Made by a program: the position numbers and the translations under genes | In this document: in pieces, positions 11,124 to 22,248 of the stretch | Position numbering within the stretch: the first letter of the stretch is position 1 | How the letters are laid out: the number at the start of each line of letters is the position of its first letter | Notes under the pieces: model-generated | The model's database searches: none | The model's input: only the letters and a program-made list of their open reading frames with translations | Told to the model about the DNA's origin: nothing | Origin: Lentinus brumalis | Lineage: Eukaryota > Basidiomycota > Agaricomycetes > Polyporales > Polyporaceae | Direction: 5' to 3' | Assembly: GCA_001792895.1 (NCBI GenBank) | Contig: MARA01000011.1 | Span: 930,001 to 994,000, forward strand | DNA length: 64,000 nt

Positions 11124-14100
11124 CTACTCAGAGGACGACATGGACTGATCCAAGCTGTGATACGGGTAGGAGAGCATGTGCGTCGGCTCCATCTTCGGCG
11201 AGACCATCTCGAACTGTGACTCGTCGAAGCTCGGCCGGCTCTCGTAAGACTCGCCCGATGTCCGCGGGACGGAGAGCGCGCTCCCAGCCCGAGGGGGTGA
11301 TGCCCCAGCTACGAGACGAGACGGCGCACGGGAAGACGAGGAGTCCGTCGACGAGATACTGGGTTGGTGCTGCCGCATCCGCCCACTCGCGTTGGACAAC
11401 TGCGACTGACGGCTTGCTGAACGAGACGTTGTGCCAGAGAAATGGTCAGGCAGTGGCGGACTTCGAGGGATGTCGACCAGCGTCATGGTCGAGGACACCC
11501 CCGACGCGCGTTTCATAACCGATGAGAGCTCCACCACGCTAGGTTTCCGGCGCTGATAACCCGGGCCCGGAGGTGGCATCTCGTTACTTGAGCGCGATAT
11601 TGACGAGTTCGAGGAATGAAGACTACCCGACTGCGATCTGAACGACTTGAGTATCGACTTGCGCACGTTGCCTTTCTCCGCCTGTACAGGGACGGGCGGC
11701 GCAGACGCAGGCAGCGGCGGGGTCATAGCCGGCATCTGATGAGAGGGAGATGGAGTACGGGGCGGAGGATGTACTGGGTAGGGTGAGTCTTGGTTCCACG
11801 AAAGCTGGTGCATCGACCCCTTTCGCTTGGGCATGAGCATAGCGGGGCCAGGAGCAGACCTCGGCTGATCAGGAAGTGGTGACCGCGACAGTGTCCTCGA
11901 CATGCGCTGTCCAGTTGGTGCAGCGCTGTTAGGGCCGGCGGATGGATTGGGCGACGTACGGCCCGACTCGGGCAACGCCGGCGAGCTTGAACCAGAAGCG
12001 GAACCCTTGTTCGTCCGCCGCCAGAGCTTCTTGATGGTCTTCACACTCATGAGCGAGTTCTGCTTGCCGCTGCCCTTCCCATCTTCCGACGCTAGCGAAT
12101 CAATGGAGAATCGGCTCGATGGCGCCTCCGAAACATTGCTCATGTTCCCCTTGTTGTGGGACGGACGGAGGGCGGATCCCTTCTTCACAAACGGCGAGTC
12201 CTCACGAATGGGAGCTGGTCCATCATGGTCCGACGGGAATCGACCGAAGGGGTCGGGAGACAATGGGATGATGGGAGAATCAGAACCTGGAGTACGTAGG
12301 GCAGGGGCAACGAGCGGGGGATACAAAGCGTCTTGTTCCTCTTCGAGCTCACGTTTACGGGCAAGACTCTCATCGGACATGGCATCTCCGTTTGTGAACC
12401 GCTTCTGGAACGGCGACTTCGGTAGCTCGGTCGATATACCATTGAAAGCTATCCGAGGTGGGGACGGGTGTCCTTCTGAAGCGTCGGGGTCGGGGGAAGA
12501 CATGTCCATGTTGTTCAGCATGGAATAGGGTACTGCAGGCCATGATGCGCCCTGTGGCGGAGGTCTACCAGATATCAAACCTTTAGCATCCTGGGTATAG
12601 AAAGTACTAAGTTTACACGAACCCTGGTTGGGGAGAAGGTCTAGGTGATGTACCAACGCTTGTTGTGCCTTTCCAGTTGGGTGGTGTCAGGCTGGCAATA
12701 GAGGGCATACCAGTGGGAGTCTCCGCCTGAAGGTCCTCAATAGCTAGTTTGCGCGGCGAAAATTGGGCAAGTGTCTGTGTGACGATGCTTCAGAATGATA
12801 CATGGTATTATGTTGGAGGACACGTACCCGCTCGATCTCGTCCAACTTAGCCATCATTAGGACCTGGCTCTTCCGACGATCGTCTGGATCGTCGTCGTCG
12901 TACTTAAGTACGCTGGTTTGTCAGTGACTGTACGCATCATAGTAAAGCATCATTCCTGGCCCACCTCAATAGGTCCGAGATTGAGCTCGTCAAACAATAC
13001 GCCGTCCCGTTTCTCCTCCAATGGACTCCGCCTTGGCTTGTGCGTCGTCTCACCATCTGAAGCGTCGCTATCCGAGAACTCGTCTGTCGGTCCCTCTGCC
13101 AAGTACGCCAAACGCAAGCCCGAACTATCCGTAACAAGGCCCGCGGAGTTCGCCGCGTTTGGTAGGGACGGTGCGAGGTCCAACGCTGGTGGTATGTGCT
13201 TCCTTGACAGGCTCGATCCTTGCGACCCACTCCGTTGGCGATTACTTGGCGGCGAGCCTGGAATAGCGACGGACAACTGTGGGCGCGAATCCCTCCTTAA
13301 CAGTTCCGCGACGTCCTCGACGTCGTCCTCCGGTTGCCTTTCGTCGCTGTCCGCTGCAGGATCAGGGAGGGCAGACAGTCCGGCACCATCGAGGGCAAGG
13401 TCTACAACGTTGGGGTTCTTCTGATGGAGGAGTCGTGATTCAGCGCGAATGTCCGCCCAGGTCTCAGCATCCGTGCCAAACACGTCCGCCAATGGATCAT
13501 CACTCACGCTCCCGAACTTCGCCGTCACATCCTCATCCTCATCCTCCTCATCCGAATCAGGCAGCTGGGCGTACCCATCGTCCGCATCTGGCGCGAGTAA
13601 CCTAGCGTTCCTGGACCGCAGATGCGCGGGCGTACTAGCCTCTGCCTCCAATCGCCCAACAAGCCGCAGATCCAGCGCTGGTCTCCTCTCCTCATCATCA
13701 TCCTCGGCGGACTCGTCTCCCGCCCTGGAGGCCGCCCTCTTCCTGAACCCGAGTCGGCTCTCCGCGCGCTGTGCGTGCTGCGCGCGCCTCGTCTTCTTCC
13801 ATCGGCTATACCATGTAGCCTTCCGCTTGTCAATGTCGAACTCCACTTTGGCCAATATTGGAATAAGCGCAGCAGAGCTCAACCCTGGGAGCGAGATGTC
13901 ATCCACGTTGCCACCATCTGATACTGAGGTGGCAGAGTCAGGCGAGTCCAATCCCGACCGCGAGGAGAGCGCAGAATGGGATGCTGTTGTGGAAGGGGAT
14001 GGGGTGGCGAAGCGTGGAGCCTCTGTCCGCATGGGCGACAACAGAGGACGCAATGGATTGGGGTTTGCCATGACATCCTGGAGTAGTGAAGGGGTAGACT

Positions 14101-14803
14101 GGGCTGCTGCATTCCCAAAGCCAAGGCCGTGCATCCGGACCGCGGAGTGCGGGGGCTCATCGCGTTCTGCTCTCAAGACGCGTACCCAGATATGTCTCCA
14201 GATATCCTCCGAGATCCTTGGGCCAGGTTCTCCTAGCTCCTCGGTCATGGTCCCAAGCCGCATCTGAGCATTTGCGACAGGGGACGAGTTGATCAAGTAG
14301 AGAATCAGTCCGACAGTGCTGGGAAGCGCATACTCCTTAGCGATGGCGTTTAGTTGGCTTTGTAGGGTGGGGTAAACTGGGACAAGGACGCCGCGGCGGA
14401 AGTGGGTGTGGTAGCCCGACGCGATAGGTGGAGGCGGCAGGAGCTCGTTCTCGTGCGTGTAGTCGGACTCGTGAGGGAGGTGCGGAGGGGGAAGCACGTG
14501 GAGCAAGTACTTGGAAGACTGTGTTGTGGGCGTAAAGGTGTGTGCAGACGAACCCACCGATGGAGTTGGGGAGCGTCGGAAGTCGAAGGAGGAGGAGACC
14601 GCAGAAGGGGGTGCGATGGGCGAAGGGGCATAGCTCGAGGAGGGGGGAGTCAGAGCATGGATATGAGGAACAGGCGTCGAAACTCCCAGAGCGTTTGCGA
14701 GCTTTGCGAGTCGATGGGGCGGTAGGGGGGCACGTGGGGGAGCCCAGGAAGGGGTAGAAACGACCGACTCTGGCGAGTCGCTCTCCGGTGACGAACCTGA
14801 CAT
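11124..14803 (-). CDS. Large Ser/Pro-rich fungal protein of unknown function
   Basis: Exons 12965..14803, 12828..12902, 12623..12774 and 11124..12564 give 1168 residues; all phases close. The N-terminal third holds the only compact region: SSKYLLHVLPPPHLPHESD, FRRGVLVPVYPTLQSQLNA and IAKEYALPSTVGLILYL (about residues 90-190), which has the look of a folded domain conserved among fungi, though I cannot name it. A basic segment (KATWYSRWKKTRRAQHAQR) follows. Most of the rest is acidic or Ser/Pro-rich disorder with many SP/TP sites. A short coiled stretch KSQVLMMAKLDEIERTLAQF sits near residue 630 and basic patches include VKTIKKLWRR and VRKSILKSF. The composition suggests a regulated scaffold at the cell cortex or in signalling; that is inference. 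No membrane segment or enzyme motif is seen. Confidence 0.8.
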
Positions 14804-15775
14804 GGCTGGCGGTCGTTGGGGAAGTCGTAGAGTGCAAATATAGGAGAGTAAAGAAGATCACTGTCTGTGCATCTGCCCGGATGTTGCTATTGCTGTGGAC
14901 GCGAGGTTGAGGACAGCGCTGCTTTAGCAATCTGAACCAAGACTTGTGGGGGCGTTGTGTCGCTCACCGTGTTGTGTACGAGATATCTCCGGGCGCCGTT
15001 TGAGAGACACGCGTCGGGGGAGAGGAGCAAGGAGCGGAAGGTCCTGTGTCGGGGACCGGGGCAGCGAGAGGGACAGGGCCAAGCTCTGATCACTGCTCTG
15101 GCTGTTCTCATCCGTCCCCCCGACCGTGTCCGTTTTGGGACACCAGACTCCTTCCCACATCCACGTGGCCGCCACCGTGCACCGACGTCCGGCGCGAAAC
15201 CTCCTTGCGAGCCTCGTTCAGCGACAGTCCTCTTGCCTTTCCCTCCGCTGCTCGGCCACGAAGCCAGTTCTTCTGATCCTGCCAGCTGCCTTCGGACGTG
15301 TCATGCCTTGGTCTGGACGGCGGAGTTTCGGCAGGCAACCGTCAGCATTGACTGATGCATAGCGTCTTCCTGTTCTCGCCGCCCTGGGAGAGGCTGGGAC
15401 TCTTCTCGCTGCATGCGAGAAGTCGGTTCCACGGTCTGTGGCATGGTCGTCACCGTATACAGACAGTCTGCTGTGTAGAGAACTCAATCTCGACATCATC
15501 CTGACGCCGTTGCGACGCGCCCAGCACATCTATACTCCGCTTTGAGGCCTGCCATCCGCCTGTATGGTCTGCTTGAACACCGACTATCGCCACCGGTTGC
15601 TTCAGTGTGAGCCGACGTTTCGTCGTCATATATACTTCCCTTCACGCTCAAGGGCAATGGTAGATTGCTGGCTGGTCCTGCTGCCTGTCACCCACCCCCA
15701 CTCACTGCTCCTCCTGCACACCACCGCTTTTACTTCACGGATAACTGCGCCGACCACCAACTGCGCGTTTCACCG
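14804..15775. promoter_or_regulatory. Divergent intergenic region, 0.97 kb
   Basis: This region lies between the starts of a leftward and a rightward gene and should carry both promoters. It contains one CACGTG E-box (inside CCACGTGGCC, near 15163). Short open frames on both strands (for example 14957..15355) have biased composition and no splice partners, so I do not call a gene. Confidence 0.4.
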
Positions 15776-17296
15776 ATGCATATACCGGACGGTGTTCCGG
15801 TAGTTCGCGCTGATGACAACTCCGTTCACTACCAGATGTACAGTCGACTAGGCGTCAACGCGAATGCGTTGATAAACGCGTGCTTCGTATTAACCACCGT
15901 CGGCCAGTTCGCGCTGCTATTTTTCGGGGCGACACTCCTGCTGTCACGTCGAGTTTATAAGCGTAGTGCGGCACTGAGAAATCTCCTTGTGGTGTCGTTC
16001 TTCAGCACGATACCTCCGTATTTCTTGTACGTCTTCTCATCTCGTACTCTAACTGATCAATTGACATGCATTCTCAGGATATATACGGCCGCGGTCTGGG
16101 ACCCACGCCCACCTTTCAGCCTCTGTGTGACTCAGGCTGCGCTGGTTAATGGGACTGGTACTATGTGCGCGATCTTCATCCGGATAGTTGCGTAGGTAAA
16201 CCCGATCCGATGACTGGCCACACAGGTTTTCGATCGCTTCACTGGCATTAGTTGTGGATCTCGTGCTCGAGATACGCATATTCACCCTCTCGAATGGCGC
16301 AGCTGGTAATCGCAACGTAACGGTAAGTGCTCCCTGTACGACCCCCAGCTCAATGCTCACATGTGCCGTAGCTGACAACAGCGCCATATATTGTCTTCCT
16401 CGTCTTCTCCATCAGCGCCCTGGCAGTACGTACTTCTCTTGTACCTAACCCCGACGCCCAATCTGACATATGTGGCAGCTTGGAATTACCCATCCAGACG
16501 AAGTCAGGCACATGCCTGACGACTTGGCGTGTTCTCTCCGGAATACCCCATTGTGAGTTTCGTTACTCCGCTGTGCAAGCGCAAGAGGGTACTACGTTCC
16601 ATACTAACCCAGCTGCCAGAAACATCGCAATGCAAATCACTATTGTCCTCGCCCTCATGACCGCCCTAGGCCTTGAAGGTATGTCCATAATTAACTCTCC
16701 CGACTCTTCCTGGCCGTACACATACGTATCCATAGTATACGCAATCATCGACACCTTAAGAGCTCGGCACAACCTCACCGACCTTCGCCGCCCTAGCCTC
16801 CTCACTATCTCTCAGGCTGTGCGCATCGTCGGCTTCACCTGTCTCCAGGTGTTCTCCCTCATGTACGCATCGCTCAGCCGCCCCGCCTCCCTTGGAAGTC
16901 CTGACAGACGTGCCTGATCTGCAGCATCAGTGTGCTTGACATATACTTGGACTCGCCGTCCTTGCACGTCGTGTCCATCGTATATCAGGCCCTCAGTGAG
17001 TTAATCCTGCCCAGTCCTTGTCATACGTATATCGGAACTGACGACGCACAGTTCCTCTTGCCACGTTCGTCATCTTCGGCATGACCAGGGATTGCCTCGA
17101 CGCATGGAAAGCCCTCGGCACCTTTGCCAAATTCATCCGCTCGCGCACCAGCAGGTCGCCAGTCACTGATTTCCACGTCGAGATCACGATAGAGAAAGAG
17201 AAGTGGAACGGCGATTCGGACCCTTTCGCCAGGCTCCCAAAGAATCATATACGGGTACCGCTGGACGGTTTGTCGGACACATGCAGCATCGCATGA
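15776..17296 (+). CDS. Seven-helix membrane protein, Agaricomycete-type family
   Basis: Eight exons (15776..16026, 16078..16164, 16226..16322, 16372..16425, 16479..16552, 16620..16862, 16925..16995, 17052..17296) give 373 residues. A short polar N-terminus (ADDNSVHYQMYSRLGVNANA) precedes seven hydrophobic stretches: INACFVLTTVGQFALLFFGA; RNLLVVSFFSTIPPYFL; LCVTQAALVNGTGTMFSIAS with LALVVDLVLE; TTAPYIVFLVFSISALALGI; NIAMQITIVLALMTALGL; QAVRIVGFTCLQVFSLIISV; and VVSIVYQALIPLATFVIFGM. A basic cytosolic tail follows. Receptor-like proteins of this topology, with a VTQAA..NGTG block in helix 3, form large families in mushroom-forming fungi; ligand and function are unknown. I infer a GPCR-like topology but see no DRY or NPxxY motif. 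Two alternative donors near 16165 exist; the one used keeps helix 3 intact. Confidence 0.72.
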
Positions 17297-17741
17297 GAGT
17301 CTGGACGTTCCGACGAATATCGTCGCTTTTCGTCCTATATTTGGCCTTGTGGGCGGTTTGGACCTCAGCGATGCAGGCTCATCGCGCTCTATCATAGTAT
17401 ACGTAGCTTGGCAGGTGTCGCGCGGTGTAGGATAAACGAGCGTGGGTGGCGGTATATATTCATACGTACTGCAACAACAGGGGACGTGCTTGAACTGAAA
17501 AGCATTACCAGAAGGTCCGTTGTGTGTGAGGAACCCGTCCGCGACCCAAGGGGACGGGCGGAAATTACTACGGAAAGTACGCTTCGTGTGATGCAAGTCC
17601 ATACCCAAGGAGAAGAAGTGGTGAAACACAGAAAGCTAAACAATGTCACTGGTACACGGAAGAAACCCACGAACGTTCGAATTATGCCATGTCGCTCAGT
17701 GTCCGCGACTCAACTGTCCACATGTGCCAAACTGACGGCGT
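17297..17741. other. Intergenic between convergent genes
   Basis: These are the 3' flanks of the seven-helix protein (rightward) and the GPI-anchored protein (leftward). The open frames present are short and read antisense-like. No element is recognised. Confidence 0.4.
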
Positions 17742-18599
17742 TCAAAGCACGATGGCAGCGCCTGCGACAACACCAAGAGCCGCAAGCGCCAGGGGCGCAA
17801 CGCGGGGCAGAGCAGCCGCACCGTTGTTGAAGCTCGACGGGGCGGCAGAGCCACTCGAGGAAGTAGAAGACCCTGAGGCGTTGGAGGTGCCCGTGGCGGC
17901 AGGGGACGTGTTGGAGACGGTCACTCCGAACCCACTGGTCGAGCTACGGCCGGTTGCGGAGACAGTGAGAGTGGAAGAGCCACTGTGCAGAGGTGTTGAG
18001 TTGCTAAAACGGACATGTGAGGTGGGAGCTTACCTGACACTACCACTGCCAGACGTCGAGCTGGACGCAGCACTGGTGCTCGATGCCGTTGTGGAGGAAG
18101 AAACGGGATCATCAATGTTGAATGCCGGAGTCTCATCATAGATCTGGTTCACGTTCCTGTGTCGCAAACGGATGAATACCAAAAGGGACAATCCAACTTG
18201 AACGGCACTCACGTCGTGTTGATGGCACGGAGAGTGTATGACCTGTAACAACTTAAAACACGTACGTACCACACACACGACATGAAGCACGTACCCTGCA
18301 GGAACTACACCAAGCTGGAATGAGGTGAAGTCAGCCGCGGGCTGGAGGTTGTTCGCGATACTGAACGTGTCGTGGAAAATCTCTCTTGCGAGCTGCAGCG
18401 CGAAGACAGGGTCGGTGTCGGTGTGCGACCAGGATACGTTGACCTGCGAACTGCTGTGCCAGCCAACAGGGATCTGGAGGAGCAGGGCTTGCGCCCAGGG
18501 AGCGAGAGCGAGGGCGGCAACGACACTGCGTCGTCAAATTCAGCCTCGTTGTTACGCTCACGGCAACAGCGACTATACACACCTGAGCTTTGCGAACAT
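17742..18599 (-). CDS. GPI-anchored Ser/Thr-rich cell-surface protein with Kre9/Knh1-like domain
   Basis: Exons 18583..18599, 18295..18525, 18213..18242, 18034..18156 and 17742..17982 give 213 residues. A signal peptide (MFAKLSVVAALALAPWAQA) is followed by a compact beta-type domain: VNVSWSHTDTDPVFALQLAR, FHDTFSIANNLQPAADFTSF and SYTLRAINTTNVNQIYDETP. This matches the Ser-Thr-rich GPI-anchored family with a Kre9/Knh1-like N-terminal domain. A Ser/Thr/Ala/Gly linker (about residues 95-190) and a C-terminal hydrophobic tail (LALAALGVVAGAAIVL) after small residues form a GPI-attachment signal. Such proteins sit on the plasma membrane or in the wall; a role in beta-1,6-glucan assembly is known only for yeast Kre9. 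The first exon is 17 nt, and removing intron 1 is what creates the signal peptide. Confidence 0.8.
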
Positions 18600-19256
18600 C
18601 GTGTGGGGCGTGATGGCTTTTGCGGAGCGAACAAAGTACGAGCTTGCTGGAGAAGAGCAAGGAGCGCAGGACAAAAGAGGCTGTCTGGTCGACGTTCGAA
18701 ACGCGGGGGCGGGACTCGGGACCCCGCCACTTGTCCGCCACTTATGTATGTCGTTTGGCTCGGACTTTCTCACGCTCCGGCCGAGAATGTTCGCCAAGGC
18801 TCGCTGATACGTTCAACGGTGCGTGCAGCTGTCCCAGAATACAATGGAACCATCCTATTCTTGGCTGATGCTCCGCCGCTACGCTACGGAACTCAAGCAG
18901 CGTTATTTATCTGCCGCACGACAAGTATAGCAGGTACTTATACTTCGCTAGGTAGAGGCTTTACACCTCACGCACAATTACAGTAGGAGCCAACGGCAGT
19001 GCATCATCGGAGGAGGAAAGGAGGAACACCCGACGTGCACAACTGCCGCGGACGCCGGAAACCTCCCACAAGAAGCGACGAAATTGGAGCGTTGCGTGCA
19101 GCCGCGGGCTGCGCGCGTAATGAGAAGTGCACCTCATGGGTGATGGCCCGGAAATAAGTAGCTTCACAGGCCGTCAACTGCCACGGAGCTTCACAAATCA
19201 CAGTGGCGGGAACAGCAAGGTGCTGAGCCATCCCGACACATGTACTCGTACAAGCT
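18600..19256. other. Intergenic, 0.66 kb, promoter of the GPI-protein gene
   Basis: This is the upstream region of the leftward GPI-protein gene and the 3' flank of ATP23. Frames such as 18372..18986 have no splice structure or known motif. I see nothing further. Confidence 0.4.
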
Positions 19257-20218
19257 CTAGTATATCTGCCATCAGACGTTAGCGATCCGCCGCAACCACG
19301 TCATCTCGCGTCATAAATGCAGTTTACGCACCTCGTCGAACGGTCGTGTGTCATTGAAGCAGCTCTCCCAGACTTCATTTACCGCTTTTTCCGCAGCAGC
19401 TTGGTCTGGGCATGCCGGGTTGGCACGCACAGACAACACCGCGCGGCGCCGCACGCACTCCTGGTGAGAAAGCGAGCATGAGTTCCACAGCCCGGCAGTA
19501 CACAATCTTCGATGAGACTGACCTGGTGTTGCTTTGAGAATGCGAAGATTCCTCTCTGGAATTCCCGACTCCATCTACAGTCTCCGCCCAGGCTGTTCGC
19601 CCGAATCTTCACAGGCACCGAGACTATGGTCAATATATCGTCACCGCGTCCGGCCGGAGCACGGGTGACGACACATCCGAGTATATGAAGCAGCAACGCA
19701 CGTACCTCGCTGCAGGCGTGATGCCGGAGGTTATTCCAGTCAACTTTGAATTTCGCGTGGTCGTACATATGCACCAGTTCGTGTACAATGGTATCTTCCA
19801 TATGTCCCTTGTTCAAGAACTTGCCTTGGCAGAGCAAGACTACGCCAGCCTCCGGTATGAACCCGCCAGAGCGATTGAAGTCGCATGGTGCACAGACGAT
19901 GTCGTCCTCGGATACGTCGGCACCTGTCAGCTTGAGGTGCTTCATCATGAATACCACGGCGGGGCCTGTCAGACAGTGCAAGGTTACGGACAGCCCAAAG
20001 AGCAAGGTCAATAGAACGAGGACACATGGATACTGACTGTATGTCATGAGTTCCCGCTTCCGCTTCTCGCACATCCGGTGGTGATATGCCTCCATGTCAG
20101 CTGCCCGTTCCTCCTGCGTCCCCCCGAGACCGGTGATCATTGAAAAGTGTCGCCGCCATCGTTCGAATGTCGTTTGATCCTCTTTACTAGGCCCGGGCGC
20201 GCTGGATTCGGAGCTCAT
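19257..20218 (-). CDS. ATP23: Mitochondrial inner-membrane metalloprotease ATP23
   Basis: Exons 20038..20218, 19706..19965, 19523..19606, 19332..19460 and 19257..19265 give 220 residues. The zinc site HELVHMYDH (about residues 122-130) lies in [20 protein letters not shown] and is followed by [40 protein letters not shown] and the end [11 protein letters not shown]. All are hallmarks of peptidase family M76. ATP23 works in the intermembrane space, trims the Atp6 precursor and chaperones Fo assembly. The last exon has only nine nucleotides (ATA TAC TAG), yet it restores the conserved C-terminal DEIY, so the structure is secure. The conserved cysteines fit the oxidative-import substrates of Mia40. 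Confidence 0.93.
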
Positions 20219-20437
20219 GGTTAGGTAAATGGTGGCAAGAGGCAGCTTCAGCGCTCCATGACACGACACGCTCGCGTTCCGATACCCTAACCCTAGCCTA
20301 GGTCTAGGGAGGCATGCAGTATGAATACAAGTGATTGTACATGGAGTAATCAAGACAACTGAGCAGGTTCAAACGTCTCCAAGACGGTATTCCAGATTGC
20401 GGGAAGGATCGGATGAGGCGCAGGGATGCAGAGAGCA

Positions 20438-21691
20438 TCACAGCTTCGCTGGATTCTTCCAGACAGGCTTTCTTTTCTGCTCCAACATAACCCCTCAATA
20501 ATGTGCCCTTCACACGAAGGCAGCGTCGAGTGACTCACCTCTGAAAAGGCTCTGAGACCCTCCTATACGACACGGATATGCAGCATCAGCGACCCAGTAG
20601 AGAGCTCTATCACGACAACTCTCAGCGTACCTGGATGTTCTCGCTGACAAATTGTCGCTTGGATTCCTTTGACTGTATGTGGGCAACCACCACGTCCTCT
20701 ACGCTTCCGTACTGGTTAGCTAGCAAGAGTGCCCTCTTCGTACTCTGGACAGAGTCTGGGCTGGAGTTCTGAACTATCTCACCAGCCCATTTTAGGGCCG
20801 TGGACAGAACGTCCTTCTCAGGCACGACCTGGTTGACACTGCAGTGACGGATGAGCAGTTCCTTCGCAGAAATGGACAGAAAAACTCACAATCCAAAGCG
20901 GGCCGCTGCTTCGGCGGCAGAGATGGCTCTCCCAGTGAGCAGAAGCTCGCTCGCGAGCTAAGAAAGCGTTAGATGGGTTGTCCCCTACAACTCGCAACTA
21001 CTCATCGGCTTGCCTGGTGACCAGCAATACGGGCCAATCTAGGCATCCCTTTCACGGATGTCAGAGTCGAGGGACCAGATACTCAGAATAACCCCACAGA
21101 CCTCCTTGTATAGCGACGACACCACGCCTGACTTCCGGAAGCGCCAGCTTGGCATCCTCACTTGCAATGACCAAGTCGCAATTGAGGATGATTTCCATGC
21201 CTCCGCCGTATGCGCCGCCATTCACGGCGGCGATGATGGGCTTTGACGTGGTTGACCGCCTAGAGAGCGAGGCGAAGCCATCTGTATCACGGATGATGTC
21301 TTGCTGGTCCGCTTCGGCGCCGCCACTTGCTTGTCTCTTGTTCCAACTGAGAAATCGAGAGATGTCAAGATATATAGAGAAGTAATACGTGCAAGCACAA
21401 CTGACGCGATCAGGTCTGCACCGGCGCAGAAGATCCGTCCCTCTCCAGTGAGCACCACGATCCTGTTCGGAGTCAATACGTTGCAGTAAGTATTCCCTGG
21501 AATTCATACCATAAGCTGGGCTCGTTGTCGAACCAGTCGAGGATGTTCTTAATGTCCGTAGTCATGGTTGGCGTCACAGCATTCAGCGACTTCGGACGAT
21601 TGAACGTCAAGAGCATCACATGGTCTCTCGGGAACGAGACTTTGACCTCGTCTGAATGCGCCGGTGGTTGCAGTGTGCCCGTCGACATCAT
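20438..21691 (-). CDS. Enoyl-CoA hydratase/isomerase family protein
   Basis: Eight exons (21510..21691, 21406..21462, 21102..21346, 21014..21048, 20890..20957, 20631..20838, 20539..20562, 20438..20476) give 285 residues. Crotonase-fold signatures are clear: DHVMLLTFNRPKSLNAVTP, GRIFCAGADLIAW (oxyanion hole), KPIIAAVNGGAYGGGMEIIL, ASEDAKLALPEVRRG and ARFGFVNQVVPEKD. It ends SEKRKPVWKNPAKL, a C-terminus usual for fungal members. The reaction is hydration or isomerisation of an acyl-CoA; the substrate is not evident. No obvious mitochondrial presequence is seen and the C-terminal AKL may act as a weak peroxisomal signal (PTS1 consensus SKL/AKL), suggesting peroxisomal beta-oxidation. The intron after GMPRLARIAGHQ uses a GC donor (CAG|GCAAGC at 21013). 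Confidence 0.87.
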
Positions 21692-22248
21692 GTAGCTGTG
21701 CAGAAGGCGTCGTTGATCCGTTGTTTGTTGGTGGTAGGGAGGAGAACCGGGGACCCATGTAATGCGGGGTACTATAGACTCGATGCCGGCCCGGTGTTAG
21801 TTGAGTAGCCGGTACTCAATCAATGACCGACTCGGAGTGACCGTGGATACGGATCTCGCGGAGCCTGAGGCCTCTAAGGTACGTCTGGATGATCATGCGC
21901 TTAGAAGCACTAAGCCAGCCAAATCGCTAGCTACGAATATTATCGAGTTGAACGGTGTTCCATTGCTCCATTGAATTACCGCGCCCGCTCCATCGCAAAA
22001 GGCAATTGCGGGCGTAGGCGCCGAATGTCGGGGAGCTCGTTGTTGGCTCGTTGCGATGGACCGTGACGTCAGTCATCCTCTCGGTCAAGACTCCTTGGAC
22101 TCATCGATCTCTCGGTCTCGACCTTTCCCACTCTGGGATTTTTCTACTCTACACTTAAGGCAAATATCCTTTGAACTTGCATAGGGCCTCACTGGGCTGC
22201 TCAGGAGCGAGCTTTGCCAGTGCCTCGAGTCTATCTCTGCACTTGGAC
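21692..22248. promoter_or_regulatory. Divergent promoter, enoyl-CoA hydratase / tomosyn
   Basis: 557 bp lie between two start codons pointing away from each other. It holds a perfect CRE palindrome TGACGTCA (22064..22071). Pyrimidine-rich tracts precede the tomosyn start. No open frame of note. Confidence 0.45.
22064..22071. promoter_or_regulatory. CRE/ATF-type site TGACGTCA
   Basis: A perfect 8-bp palindrome sits about 180 bp before the tomosyn start and 370 bp before the hydratase start. In fungi bZIP factors of the ATF/CREB class bind it. The same octamer also occurs in the repeats at about 57230 and 62164, so chance is not excluded. Confidence 0.35.

Noticed and set aside
13449..14267. 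Plus-strand open frame of 272 codons
   Set aside because: Antisense to the large Ser/Pro-rich protein, whose spliced model closes through all phases. The plus frame is Ser-rich by codon mirror.
20283..20309. CCCTAACCCTAG.. resembling telomeric repeats
   Set aside because: Only two imperfect units between two ordinary genes; too short for an internal telomere tract.
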